A stretch of DNA of 64,000 bases from Epilithonimonas tenax DSM 16811 (GTDB taxonomy: Bacteria > Bacteroidota > Bacteroidia > Flavobacteriales > Weeksellaceae): assembly GCF_000428485.1 (NCBI RefSeq), contig NZ_AUAA01000005.1, positions 1 through 64,000 of the forward strand, written 5' to 3'. Within the stretch, counting starts at the first letter, position 1. The number at the start of each line of letters is the position of its first letter. The notes under the pieces were generated by a model, which saw nothing but the letters and a program-made list of their open reading frames with translations, was not told the origin of the DNA and searched no databases. A program made the translations under genes and the position numbers. Shown one piece after another: positions 33,721 to 43,081 of this stretch.

Positions 33721-36000
33721 ATGGAGACACAAAAATTTCAGTATGACAATCATATTGTCAGGGCATTTCTTTATGCGACTGTGACATTTGGAATTGTTGG
33801 TTTTATATTGGGTCTGACCGCAGCATTGATGCTGTTTTACCCAGAACTTCCAGAATTTTTCTTTGGAACGGACGACACCACCATCCAGAGTTTAAGAAGC
33901 GGAAATATTCAGGGCTTGATCAATACGCAGGGTGCTATGGGATTTGGCAGGATCAGAATGCTGCATACAAGTGCTGTTATTTTTGCCTTTGTCTGCAATT
34001 CCTTTTTCTGCGGTGCTTACTACAGTATGCAGCGGCTTCTGAAAACCAGGATGTACAGCGATACCCTTTCCTGGATTCATTTCTGGAGTTGGCAGCTGAT
34101 GATCATTGCGGTTGTCATTACCTTTTTAATGGGCATCAATACCTCAAAAGAATATGCAGAACACGAATGGCCTATTGATATCCTGATTACGATCTCATGG
34201 CTTGTTTTCGGTATCAATATGTTCGGAACGATTGTGAAACGTCGTGTGCGTCATCTGTACGTTGCCATATGGTTTTATATTGGAACTTGGATCGCTGTAG
34301 CTATGCTTCATATCTTCAATAATTTGGAAGTACCTTTGTCATTCACCGGCTGGAAGTCCTACTCAGCTTACGCTGGTGTAAAAGATGCTCTGGTACAATG
34401 GTGGTATGGTCACAATGCGGTGGCATTTGTACTGACGACACCCGTTTTGGGTCTGATGTATTATTTCCTGCCCAAAGCAGCCGATCGCCCTGTCTTTTCA
34501 TACAAACTATCCATTATTCACTTTTGGTCATTGATTTTTGTTTATCTGTGGGCAGGACCGCACCATCTGCAGTATACCGCTTTACCAGCGTGGGCTCAGG
34601 CAGTAGGAACAGGATTTTCTATTATGCTGATTGCCCCATCTTGGGGAGGTATGCTGAACGGACTTTTGACCCTAAGAGGTGCTTGGGATAAAGTAAGAGA
34701 TAACCCAATACTCAAATTCTTTGTAGTTGCTGTGACTTGTTATGGTATGGCTACTTTTGAAGGCCCGCTTCTGGCCACAAAATCTCTTAATAAAATAGGT
34801 CATTACACAGATTGGGTGATTGGTCACGTTCACCTAGGTGCATTGGGATGGAATGGTTTTATGGCCTTTGGTGTTATCTATTATTTGGTTCCAGTTATGT
34901 GGAGAACTGGATTGTGGTCCAAAAAAATGGCCAACTGGCATTTCTGGTTAGGGACTTTGGGTATTATTTTTTACGCCGTTCCTATGTATATTGCTGGTTT
35001 TACCCAAGGACTCATGTGGAAACAGTTTAATCCAGACGGCACATTGGTTTACAAAAACTGGTTGGATACTGTGACAGCCATACTACCCTACTTTAAAATG
35101 AGGTTTTTGGGAGGCTTATTTTATCTCGGCGGTGCCATTTTAATGGTCATCAACGTTTATAAAACAATCAGAGCCGGATCTTTTCAGAAAGATGTTCCGG
35201 CAGAAGCTCCTGCTCTATCTGCGATCGGTAACTCCAGACGACAAGACGAAGGGCTTCACCTCTGGCTGGAAAGAACACCGTACCTGCTTTCTGTTTGTGC
35301 CTTTGTTGCCATTGCAATTGGTGGGTTGGTAGAGATTTTACCGACTTTGACGATCAAAAGCAATGTACCGCAGATCTCCGCAGTAACACCCTATTCCCCA
35401 CTTGAGCTGGAAGGGCGTGATCTGTATATCCGGGAAGGCTGTAATGCCTGCCATTCGCAGATGATAAGGCCTTTCCGGGATGAGGTGATGAGATTTGACG
35501 GTAAAAACGGACAGTATTCCAAAGCTGGAGAATTCATTTACGACCGTCCTTTTTTATGGGGTTCAAAAAGAACAGGTCCGGATTTGCAACGCGAAGGTCA
35601 AAGGAATCCTGACTCCTGGCACTTTAAACATATGTATAATCCAAGGATCACTTCAGCAGGATCTATAATGCCACGCTTCCCTTGGTTGATCACGAATGAG
35701 CTGGATCGTTCCCAGATGAAAGATAAGCTAAATCTGATGAAAAATACTTTTGATGTACCCTACACAAAAGCCGAGATCGATTCTGCGGATCAATGGGTCA
35801 ATCATCAGTCACAAAATATTGTTAAGCGGATATTTTCCGAATCAGCTGACCTGAAAGACCAGATAGATAAAGAGAAAAGTGAAAAAGGTGAAGCATTTAT
35901 CCCACTAGAGAATCGGGAAATTATTGCGATGATCGCCTACCTCCAAAGACTGGGAACGGATATCAAAACTACCAATGTGAAAACTGCAAGCATAAAATAA
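33721..36000 (+). CDS. ccoNO: cbb3-type cytochrome c oxidase, CcoN and CcoO fused
   Basis: The 759-residue protein joins two subunits. Residues 1-480 are CcoN, the heme-copper core with 12 or so helices ('HTSAVIFAFVCNSFFCGAYY', 'WWYGHNAVAFVLTTPVLGL' and 'WAGPHHLQYTALP'), carrying the His ligands of heme b, heme b3 and CuB. Residues 530-759 are CcoO, with one heme c site C574-N-A-C577-H578 and 'QMIRPFRDEVMRF'. Fusion of CcoN and CcoO in one chain is known in Bacteroidota. The oxidase reduces O2 with high affinity under low oxygen. ccoP follows 22 bases later. No ccoS, ccoH or ccoI gene is seen here. Confidence 0.95.
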   Translation: METQKFQYDNHIVRAFLYATVTFGIVGFILGLTAALMLFYPELPEFFFGTDDTTIQSLRSGNIQGLINTQGAMGFGRIRMLHTSAVIFAFVCNSFFCGAYYSMQRLLKTRMYSDTLSWIHFWSWQLMIIAVVITFLMGINTSKEYAEHEWPIDILITISWLVFGINMFGTIVKRRVRHLYVAIWFYIGTWIAVAMLHIFNNLEVPLSFTGWKSYSAYAGVKDALVQWWYGHNAVAFVLTTPVLGLMYYFLPKAADRPVFSYKLSIIHFWSLIFVYLWAGPHHLQYTALPAWAQAVGTGFSIMLIAPSWGGMLNGLLTLRGAWDKVRDNPILKFFVVAVTCYGMATFEGPLLATKSLNKIGHYTDWVIGHVHLGALGWNGFMAFGVIYYLVPVMWRTGLWSKKMANWHFWLGTLGIIFYAVPMYIAGFTQGLMWKQFNPDGTLVYKNWLDTVTAILPYFKMRFLGGLFYLGGAILMVINVYKTIRAGSFQKDVPAEAPALSAIGNSRRQDEGLHLWLERTPYLLSVCAFVAIAIGGLVEILPTLTIKSNVPQISAVTPYSPLELEGRDLYIREGCNACHSQMIRPFRDEVMRFDGKNGQYSKAGEFIYDRPFLWGSKRTGPDLQREGQRNPDSWHFKHMYNPRITSAGSIMPRFPWLITNELDRSQMKDKLNLMKNTFDVPYTKAEIDSADQWVNHQSQNIVKRIFSESADLKDQIDKEKSEKGEAFIPLENREIIAMIAYLQRLGTDIKTTNVKTASIK

Positions 36001-36022
36001 CCAAGTGTTAAATTTAACTTAA

Positions 36023-36898
36023 ATGAAAACAAGAACTCCCATATTCATATACATTACAGCCGCTGTCATCTCTATTGTTATTATTTTCCAGATGTCTGCA
36101 GATGCTGACTATTTACGGTCTCCCTACTTCTGGGGTCTAACTGTCAGCGTCGTGCTTCTGCTATTGATTATGGATGCCATAAGCGACCTGGTAGAAAATG
36201 ATAATTTCAAAAATTTATCCGATGAAGAAAAAAGAGCCTTTTTAAAGGAGCGATCCATCCCCTATTTCCAAAGACTATGGCAATCAGCGTTCCGAAGACA
36301 GTCTCCAACAGAGGAAAAGGAAATTCTTATAGATCACGGATTCGACGGGATCACAGAACTTGACAATGCATTACCAAAGTGGTGGCTTGGACTTTTCTAC
36401 TTCACCATGGTCTCATGTGCAGTTTACCTGATCGCCTTTGCTTTCACAGATTATGCTCATCCTGATGTCGAGTTTCGGGATGAGAATAAAATGGCATTGG
36501 CATCCATCAAAGCTTATGAAAAGACGGCACCGGTGGTAGATCTACAATCTGCAGTTTACAACGCAGACCTTATTGCAGAAGGCGAACAGATCTTCAAGAC
36601 CAATTGTGTTTCCTGCCACTCTGAGGGTGGCAAAGGTGGCATTGGACCTAATCTTACGGATAAGAATTGGATCAATATTAAGCAAAAAAGCCTCTTCAAA
36701 AATGTGTTTTGGATGCTGGAAAATGGTTCGCCGAATAATCCTGCAATGCGTCCTTTTATAAAGGATGGCACCATTACAGGAAGAGATGCAGAGAAAGTAG
36801 CAGCTTATATCTATCACATCAACCGAGAAAAATCGCCTATTGCCCAAGCTGAAGGTGGTGCGGCCCCACAGGGAGAAGTAGCTGACTGGCAAGAATAA
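36023..36898 (+). CDS. ccoP: cbb3-type oxidase subunit CcoP with one visible heme c site
   Basis: The 291-residue protein starts with two membrane helices (about residues 8-24 and 34-50), then 'PKWWLGLFYFTMVSCAVYLIAF', the conserved CcoP membrane anchor, and one cytochrome c domain with C195-V-S-C198-H199 and 'GGIGPNLTDKNWI'. Most proteobacterial CcoP proteins have two heme c sites, so only one is visible here, as found in other Bacteroidota. It carries electrons to CcoNO. It lies directly downstream of ccoNO and is followed by a terminator. Confidence 0.93.
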   Translation: MKTRTPIFIYITAAVISIVIIFQMSADADYLRSPYFWGLTVSVVLLLLIMDAISDLVENDNFKNLSDEEKRAFLKERSIPYFQRLWQSAFRRQSPTEEKEILIDHGFDGITELDNALPKWWLGLFYFTMVSCAVYLIAFAFTDYAHPDVEFRDENKMALASIKAYEKTAPVVDLQSAVYNADLIAEGEQIFKTNCVSCHSEGGKGGIGPNLTDKNWINIKQKSLFKNVFWMLENGSPNNPAMRPFIKDGTITGRDAEKVAAYIYHINREKSPIAQAEGGAAPQGEVADWQE

Positions 36899-37388
36899 TC
36901 GTGCATAAAACAAATGGTTAAATGGAAGACATCTGCCATTTTTTTGAAACGACGACTGCGGTGACAAAATAGTTTTCTCCGTAAACAACTTCTATGATAA
37001 GTGCGCAACTGCTTGATCTTTAAAAATGAACGTTGCAAAAACTCTATCAGCCAGAGCTAAAAGATAATCATTGGTATTTAATTGATTGGTTTTTAGTATC
37101 TTAATATACATTGGGCAATAGAGCCATTCCGAAATCTGTGTAGGGCATCTTCAGTTTTAAGCGCTCCAAAAGCAAATTTAATATTGCCATAAAGGAGATC
37201 TGAAAAGACGAAGAACTCTACTGAAGCACCTTTTCTGTAAGTCTTTTGAGAAATGATATATCAAATTTTATTGATAAAGGATATTAATTGATTTTTTTTC
37301 ACTAATTTTAAATTATTATTAATCATTTGTTAATGAAAACTGGGAAAGTATTTCATGTGAGCGCAAAATATAATAGACAAAAAAACAG
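36899..37388. other. Intergenic stretch after ccoP
   Basis: About 490 bases. It begins with the ccoP terminator and ends with the AT-rich leader of the SixA-type gene. Short frames on the minus strand overlapping ccoP are shadows. Nothing else is supportable. Confidence 0.6.
36920..36945 (+). terminator. Hairpin terminator after ccoP
   Basis: AAATGG (36920-36925) pairs with CCATTT (36936-36941), extended by AGA/TCT after one mismatch, followed by a T run. It lies about 20 bases after the ccoP stop and fits the end of the oxidase operon. Confidence 0.55.
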
Positions 37389-37871
37389 ATGAAGACACTT
37401 TTACTTGTGAGGCACGCCAAGAGCGATTGGCCGGTAGATGTTCAAGATTTTGACCGACCACTTACTGATTTGGGAATGATCAATGCGCCTAAGATGGCCC
37501 ATTTGTTAAAAGAAAAATCGATCGATATCGACACCTTTATTTCCAGTCCGGCAAAGCGGGCTTTGCATACTTGTGAACTGTTTTCGGAGGTATATCAGAA
37601 GTCCTATTCTACAGATGCTTCGCTTTACAATCCCAGAGAACGTCATTTTGAAAATCTGATCTTCGGTCTGGATCATTCTATTAATTCTGTCGCCCTGTTC
37701 TCTCATAACAATGGGATCTCCAACTTTGCCAATTCCCTCACAGATGAGATCGTGAATCTTCCAACTTGCGGTGTAGTCGGCTACGAGATCGATTGCGATG
37801 ACTGGAGCGATTTTGCAACCGCCCAAAAAACTTTTTTATACTTCTATTCGCCAAAGAATTTTTCTAAATGA
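37389..37871 (+). CDS. SixA-type histidine phosphatase
   Basis: The 160-residue protein has the RHG motif at the start (R8-H9-A in 'LLLVRHAKSDW') and 'SVALFSHNNGISNFANSL' with the second catalytic His. It belongs to the histidine phosphatase superfamily, SixA-like branch. E. coli SixA acts on phosphohistidine, but many relatives act on small molecules. Single gene; substrate unknown. Confidence 0.88.
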   Translation: MKTLLLVRHAKSDWPVDVQDFDRPLTDLGMINAPKMAHLLKEKSIDIDTFISSPAKRALHTCELFSEVYQKSYSTDASLYNPRERHFENLIFGLDHSINSVALFSHNNGISNFANSLTDEIVNLPTCGVVGYEIDCDDWSDFATAQKTFLYFYSPKNFSK

Positions 37872-38015
37872 TTGCTCTCTTTTTTCGCGGGATCGATTGT
37901 TCCATTTTAGTTTCCAAAACCAAACGCAGCAGTTCATCGATTCAAATTTAATCAAAGTAAAATATGAGATCAGCCGTGCTTGCTGGATCATTGTTTTACT
38001 AAAAACTGACAATAC

Positions 38016-38040
38016 AAAATGTCCCGAAAAATTCGGGACA
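38016..38040 (-). terminator. Hairpin after alaS
   Basis: A perfect 9-base stem, TGTCCCGAA (38020-38028) with TTCGGGACA (38032-38040), around a 3-base loop, just after the alaS stop codon (minus strand). The following T tract is weak, so it may be a bidirectional or imperfect terminator. Confidence 0.6.
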
Positions 38041-38057
38041 TACATATCAATTAGAAA

Positions 38058-40679
38058 TTAAAGTTCTAAAGCTTTCTGATAAGCATTCTCAATTCCGGCC
38101 AGATGTTTTCCGCCAGCAGTAGCAAATCCCGGATTTCCGCCGCCGCCGCCCTGGATCTCTTTTGCCAATTCTTTCACTATATTTCCGGCGTGATAGGTGG
38201 CTTCCAAATCTGCAGAAATGCCGACAGTGACCATTGGTTTTTCACCAGCATCAGAAATAATAACAATAACAGAATGCGGATTGTCTTTTTTCAGTTGGAA
38301 AACAATGTCTTTCACAGAGCCTGCGTCCAGTGATGTTTTCTTTACTAATAATTTTTTTCCGTTTTTATCTTCGAAATCATTTTTCCAGTTTTGGATTTCG
38401 CCTTTTGCTTTTTCTTTTTTGAATAAGTCGATTTCGGATTTTAAAGTGGTGTTTTCTTCCATCAATTTTTCAATGGATTTGATCAGATCTTTTGATTTCA
38501 ACAATTGCGAAATCTCAGCAACTTGTGTCTCCAGATTCTTAAAATATCCCTCTGATTTCTCTCCAGAAATGGCTTCAATCCTTCTGATTCCGGCTGCCGT
38601 AGAACTTTCTGAAGATAATTTGAAATGACCAATTTCGTTTGTATTTTTCACGTGCGTTCCTCCACATAACTCTTTCGAACTTCCGAATTGAATCATTCTT
38701 ACATTATCGCCGTATTTCTCACCAAAAAGCGCCATTGCGCCTTTGTCCAAAGCTTCCTGGATTGGAATATTCCTGAACTCCTGAAGTACCAGATTTTCTT
38801 TGATCTTCGCATTCACTTTTTCCTCAACCAAAGCCAATTCTTCTTCGGTCATTTTACTGAAATGAGAAAAATCGAAACGTAGATAATCCGGACCAACATA
38901 AGAACCTTTTTGTTCAACGTGTGTTCCAAGAACTTCTCTGAGAGCTTCGTGCAACAAGTGCGTCGCAGAGTGATTGGCCTGAGAATTCTTTCTATCAGCA
39001 ACGTTCACTTTTGCATAGAAAATTGCGCCTGCATCTTTCGGAAGTCCATTAATTAACGAAATAATCAATCCGTTTTCTTTTTTTGTTTCAAGAACCTCGA
39101 AGCTTTCAGTTGCATTTTCAAGAAAGCCTTTGTCGCCAACTTGTCCGCCGCCCTCTGGATAGAAAGGAGAATTACTTAAAACCACTTGGTAAAATTCGCC
39201 GTCTTTATTTTCTATTTTTCTGTATCTTGTGATGTAAGTTTCGCATTCCAAAAGATCGTAACCGACGAAAGTTTCCGGCTTTTCTTCGAGAACTACCCAA
39301 TCGTAAACTTTCGCTGCCGAATCTTTTTTGGAACGTTGTTTTTGTTTTGCCATTTCTGCTTCGAAACCAGCTTCATCGATTGTCAATCCCTTTTCCTCAG
39401 CGATAATTCTTGTCAAATCATCAGGGAAACCATAAGTGTCATACAATTCGAAAACCTCTTCACTTGGCAACACTTTCTTGCCTTCAGATATCGTTTGTTG
39501 AATTAATTTTTCTACTCTAATTAATCCGTTTTCAATGGTTTTAAGGAAAGATTCTTCTTCACTTTTGATCACTTCTGTAACGAGATTTCCTTGCTTTTCA
39601 AGTTCTGGGAAAAATGCGCCCATTTGGTTTTGAAGGACAGAAACCAGCTCAAAAAGGAAAGGTTCTTTTCTGTCCAAAAATCTGTAGGCATAAGAAATTC
39701 CTCTTCTCAAAATTCTACGGATTACGTAACCAGCACCACCGTTGGAAGGCAATTGTCCGTCTGCAATTGCAAACGAAACCGCACGGATGTGATCTACAAC
39801 AACACGGATTGCGATATCTTTTTCGTCCGTTAAAATCCCGGTATATTTTTTACCCGAAAGTGCTTCCACCTTAGCAATTAAAGGTGTGAAAACATCGGTG
39901 TCATAATTGGATTCTTTGTGCTGAAGCGCCATACAAAGACGTTCAAATCCCATTCCTGTATCGATGTGTTTCGCAGGCAGATTTTCCAAACTTCCGTCTG
40001 CTTTTCTGTTGAATTGCATAAATACGAGATTCCAGACCTCCACAACCTGAGGGTGATCGTTATTCACCAATTCCAAACCGGAAACTTTCGCTTTTTCTTC
40101 TGGCGTTCGCAGATCGACGTGGATCTCGGAACAAGGTCCACAAGGTCCGCTCGCTCCCATTTCCCAGAAGTTGTCTTTCTTATTACCGTTGATGATGCGG
40201 TCTTCGGGAATGAATTGTTTCCACAGATCGTAAGCTTCGGTATCGCGTTCAAGATTCTCTTTGTCGTCCCCTTCAAAGATGGTCACGTATAGGTTTTCTT
40301 TCGGGATTCCGTAAACTTCTGTCAGTAATTCCCAAGCCCAGGTGATGGCTTCTTTTTTGAAATAATCTCCAAAACTCCAGTTACCCAACATCTCGAACAT
40401 GGTATGATGGTAAGTATCACGACCAACGTCATCCAGGTCATTGTGTTTTCCGGAAACTCTGAGACATTTTTGTGTATCGGCAATTCTGGAAGATTTTGGT
40501 TCTTTGTAGCCTAAAAAGTAATCTTTGAACTGTGTCATTCCGGAGTTGGAAAACATCAGCGTTGGGTCATCTTTCAGGACAATTGGCGCAGAAGGAACGA
40601 TGAGATGTTCTTTGCTTTTGAAAAAATCTAAAAATTGCTGTCTTATTTCTTGTGAAGTCATAGTTTGGGCTTTTGGCAT
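38058..40679 (-). CDS. alaS: Alanyl-tRNA synthetase
   Basis: The 873-residue protein has the full AlaRS architecture: class II catalytic domain ('RQQFLDFFKSKEHLIVPSAP', 'GNWSFGDYFKKEAITWAWEL'), tRNA-recognition region, editing domain with 'NHSATHLLHEAL' and 'CGGTHV' zinc ligands, a coiled-coil segment and the C-Ala domain with 'GGGGGNPGFATAGG'. It charges tRNA-Ala and edits mischarged Ser and Gly. The length and motifs are normal. Single gene. Confidence 0.97.
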   Translation of the reverse strand: MPKAQTMTSQEIRQQFLDFFKSKEHLIVPSAPIVLKDDPTLMFSNSGMTQFKDYFLGYKEPKSSRIADTQKCLRVSGKHNDLDDVGRDTYHHTMFEMLGNWSFGDYFKKEAITWAWELLTEVYGIPKENLYVTIFEGDDKENLERDTEAYDLWKQFIPEDRIINGNKKDNFWEMGASGPCGPCSEIHVDLRTPEEKAKVSGLELVNNDHPQVVEVWNLVFMQFNRKADGSLENLPAKHIDTGMGFERLCMALQHKESNYDTDVFTPLIAKVEALSGKKYTGILTDEKDIAIRVVVDHIRAVSFAIADGQLPSNGGAGYVIRRILRRGISYAYRFLDRKEPFLFELVSVLQNQMGAFFPELEKQGNLVTEVIKSEEESFLKTIENGLIRVEKLIQQTISEGKKVLPSEEVFELYDTYGFPDDLTRIIAEEKGLTIDEAGFEAEMAKQKQRSKKDSAAKVYDWVVLEEKPETFVGYDLLECETYITRYRKIENKDGEFYQVVLSNSPFYPEGGGQVGDKGFLENATESFEVLETKKENGLIISLINGLPKDAGAIFYAKVNVADRKNSQANHSATHLLHEALREVLGTHVEQKGSYVGPDYLRFDFSHFSKMTEEELALVEEKVNAKIKENLVLQEFRNIPIQEALDKGAMALFGEKYGDNVRMIQFGSSKELCGGTHVKNTNEIGHFKLSSESSTAAGIRRIEAISGEKSEGYFKNLETQVAEISQLLKSKDLIKSIEKLMEENTTLKSEIDLFKKEKAKGEIQNWKNDFEDKNGKKLLVKKTSLDAGSVKDIVFQLKKDNPHSVIVIISDAGEKPMVTVGISADLEATYHAGNIVKELAKEIQGGGGGNPGFATAGGKHLAGIENAYQKALEL

Positions 40680-40863
40680 TTAGCATTTTGCTAATTACTT
40701 TTTATAGGTTGCGAATTTAAGAAATTTTGGGCTAAAATATCAGTTATTGTATCATTTCGATATCGTTTCTGAATAGGAATTTTAAATGCAAAGATTTTTT
40801 GTAAGTCTTCTGATTTTAAGTGAGCAAAGATTAATCAATGAATTGATTTGAGGAAGCGTGATT

Positions 40864-41223
40864 TTATAGCTTGTTTACAATGCGATGGATTCCATCTTTG
40901 AGAAGTGGCGTGTTGAAATTCATTAAAAGCGCAAGCTTGAGACCTGTTAATTTCAAATAGGTTTTTGTTTGAAAATGGTCCATTGGATTGAGTTCACGCA
41001 CAGCTTTGTTTTCAACTATCATATCAACTTTGTAAGCTTTGTCTATCTGGATACCTTTGTAAATTGTGGATAGAAAAACTTGAGTTTTTACGTCAAGACC
41101 TAATTGTTGTAATTGATAAAGAAGTGCAGATTCTTACGCACTTTGAAGTAACCCAACTCCTAAAGTTCTGTGAACTTCAATTGCCGCTCCTATGATTTTA
41201 TAGGATAATTCGTTTTCTGTCAT
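40864..41223 (-). pseudogene. GxxExxY protein with a nonsense codon
   Basis: Translation of the minus strand from the ATG at 41223 gives a 119-residue GxxExxY-type protein, 'MTENELSYKIIGAAIEVHRT', up to 'GVGLLQSA', then TAA (41134-41136, codon 30) followed by 'ESALLYQLQQLG' and a full continuation to a natural stop at 40864. The interrupted position is the Tyr expected in the G-x-x-E-x-x-Y motif region (normally 'GLLESAYE' here), so a Tyr codon has become TAA. The rest is intact and in frame except the normally conserved 'VELK', which reads 'VREL'. The gene is broken by one point change. Confidence 0.8.
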
Positions 41224-41354
41224 GCCTTTGTGTTTTTTTTATTTTCAGCTTCATTATTGCAGATTCATCTGCCTTTCTTCCTTAAATATATAAATGGAGT
41301 TAAAAATGCTTTGCGTTTAAAAATTTTCACCAAGCAACATAACTTCAATCAAAT

Positions 41355-41999
41355 TTAATTGTAAATCCACATCAAAACCGGCTTCTTAGAATTCTTAATC
41401 AATGGATCAATTGCTTTAAAAGCATTATTGGAAACTGTGGGACAACCCCAACCTTCCGGAGAACCGTTTGGATAAACTTCTTCGTCACTCATCTTTTCCC
41501 AGGAATGAAAAACGATGATCCTTTTAAGCGCATTGTTGTTGGTTTCTTCCAGGCCGTGCATCAGATATTTGAGGTGAATGCCCCAGTTGCTGTAACCTCT
41601 CGCTCCTATTTTATATTTTCCCAACGAAGAAAGATGGCTGTTGTCTTCATTGCTGAAACTTGGATTTTCTTTTGTGTAATCCTCGCTCCAAGATGAATTC
41701 CCACAACCGTGACCAACTAAATACTGTTGAGAAATTTCGTTCTTCTTGAAATCATAAATAAAAAAACGTTTGAGTCCGGAATGCAGACTCATATCAATCA
41801 GGATACAAAAATCGGTATTGAAATGATTGGTTTTGCAAAATTCTAATGCTTCTTTTGCTTTCTGATTTGTTTTTGAAATAGCAACTTTAGGTTTTGCAAC
41901 AACCACTGAATCCTCAATAATCGGAATCGTTTTGTTGAAATTTTCTTTTTGACAGCAAAAAATAGATATTGAAAATAAAAAACACAAAATGAACTTCAT
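41355..41999 (-). CDS. L,D-transpeptidase-like lipoprotein (YkuD_2)
   Basis: The 214-residue protein has a lipoprotein-type signal ('FSISIFCCQKE', Cys at residue 15 or 16) and a murein L,D-transpeptidase catalytic-domain-like fold: 'GNSSWSEDYTKENPSFSNED', 'HSWEKMSDEEVYPNGSPEG' and 'GWGCPTVSN' with the catalytic-type Cys in a G-C-P context. These enzymes cross-link peptidoglycan or attach proteins to it. Single gene; a substrate cannot be named. Confidence 0.82.
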   Translation of the reverse strand: MKFILCFLFSISIFCCQKENFNKTIPIIEDSVVVAKPKVAISKTNQKAKEALEFCKTNHFNTDFCILIDMSLHSGLKRFFIYDFKKNEISQQYLVGHGCGNSSWSEDYTKENPSFSNEDNSHLSSLGKYKIGARGYSNWGIHLKYLMHGLEETNNNALKRIIVFHSWEKMSDEEVYPNGSPEGWGCPTVSNNAFKAIDPLIKNSKKPVLMWIYN

Positions 42000-42017
42000 T
42001 AAAAAAAAGGTTTGAAA

Positions 42018-42150
42018 GGTTGAGTCATCGCAGCCCGACTTGAGTGGAGCTCTTTTTTGTTATTGCAATTGCGAAAAAGTTCAACTTATGGATTGCTTCG
42101 TTTGCAATGACAAAAAAAGCGGGAACGGAAGGCGGAAATAGCTGCCCAAA
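42018..42150. repeat. Intergenic dispersed-repeat-like element
   Basis: A short stretch between the L,D-transpeptidase and the TIGR02117 gene contains an imperfect inverted repeat: 42053-42075 (TTTTTTGTTATTGCAATTGCG...) against 42097-42118 (TTCGTTTGCAATGACAAAAAAA). Together with the flanking CGCAGCCCGACTTGAGTGGAGC block this pattern looks like intergenic repeats I have seen in flavobacterial genomes. Copy number cannot be seen in this window. Confidence 0.4.
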
Positions 42151-42170
42151 TATTTAAAATTCAGATCACA

Positions 42171-42848
42171 TTATTTATAATGCCTGAAAATCCCAAAATC
42201 CGTTGGTGTCCAAAGTGCTGCTTTTTGACCTGCTGCCTTTAGCCCGTCATTGGCCCAAGTGTTGCAAGTGTAAGTGAAATTATACGCACCTTTTGCATCG
42301 TAGAACGCATCATTGTTTCCGTAAACTGCGTCGGTTTTTATGCAGTGGTAGTTTCCCGCAGAATCTTTATCGAATTTGTTATCGATGAATTTGATCAATG
42401 CCTGGTATTGTTTTTCTGTCAGCATTATCTTTTTGCAGTCTTCTGCCACTTTCATTTCATGATAATACGTGCAATGCATCGCCGAATCGCTGAGCCAGAA
42501 TGCAGCTTTGAACGCTGTAGAGAATTTGAGGTCTGCCCAGGTAGGCGTGTTGAGATAAAATCCCTTGTCGCCCCATCCAAAAGAGATAAACTTGAAGTTT
42601 TCTTGTTTAGATTTGGTATTGCTGTAAGGTGATTTCTGACTCCAGTCTATAAATTTTGTTTTGACAGGAACTACGAGATCCGTATGTACGCCATTGGTAA
42701 GAATGTAGGCTTCGATGACTTTGGGATCGTCGGTTTCCTCTGCGGATACAGGAATTAGTGGCAGCAGAATGCCTAAAATTACATATAAAAAAACGGCTCC
42801 TAGTATGAAGCCGATTATTTTAAAACTTAATAGTAAGGTTTTTTTCAT
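42171..42848 (-). CDS. TIGR02117 family protein (DUF2459)
   Basis: The start at 42848 (MKKTLLLSFK) gives 225 residues; the upstream extension to 42902 lacks family similarity. There is one N-terminal membrane helix (residues 8-30). The body has 'LTNGVHTDLVVPVKTKFIDW', 'FKFISFGWGDKGFYLNTPTW', 'AMHCTYYHEMKV' and 'YNFTYTCNTWANDGLKAAGQ'. The His and the CNTW Cys resemble a papain-like or NlpC-like dyad, which supports a cell-wall or envelope enzyme role, but the family is uncharacterised as far as I know. Confidence 0.85.
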   Translation of the reverse strand: MKKTLLLSFKIIGFILGAVFLYVILGILLPLIPVSAEETDDPKVIEAYILTNGVHTDLVVPVKTKFIDWSQKSPYSNTKSKQENFKFISFGWGDKGFYLNTPTWADLKFSTAFKAAFWLSDSAMHCTYYHEMKVAEDCKKIMLTEKQYQALIKFIDNKFDKDSAGNYHCIKTDAVYGNNDAFYDAKGAYNFTYTCNTWANDGLKAAGQKAALWTPTDFGIFRHYK

Positions 42849-42986
42849 CTTATTTGGTTTCCCGAATCTTGCGAAGGATAAAGTTAGCAAAAATTTTGAC
42901 ATTAAATCAAGATGTTAATTTTTTTTAACAAATCTTGGTTTTACAGAATTTTATGGTGAAATTTATTAGCATAAAAACATCAAGAT

Positions 42987-43067
42987 ATGCCAAAAAATAG
43001 CCAATCCAACAAAAGAAAGACGATTAGAGTAAAAGTAGCCCCAAAAAGAGTTCAGAAAAGAAAATGA
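42987..43067 (+). CDS. Very small basic protein, 26 aa
   Basis: ATG at 42987 opens a 26-codon frame coding for MPKNSQSNKRKTIRVKVAPK and a further RVQKRK tail. It is nearly all Lys/Arg, with regular codon use and an A-rich leader (ATCAAGATATG). Ribosomal-type small proteins look like this, but no family is recognised. The frame lies between divergent and convergent genes and could be a chance ORF. Confidence 0.4.
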   Translation: MPKNSQSNKRKTIRVKVAPKRVQKRK

Positions 43068-43081
43068 ATTTGAACGGGATT

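Noticed and set aside
37798-38061. Plus-strand ORF between the SixA-type gene and alaS
   Set aside because: It runs through the alaS terminator and the end of the phosphatase gene; no family or start signal.
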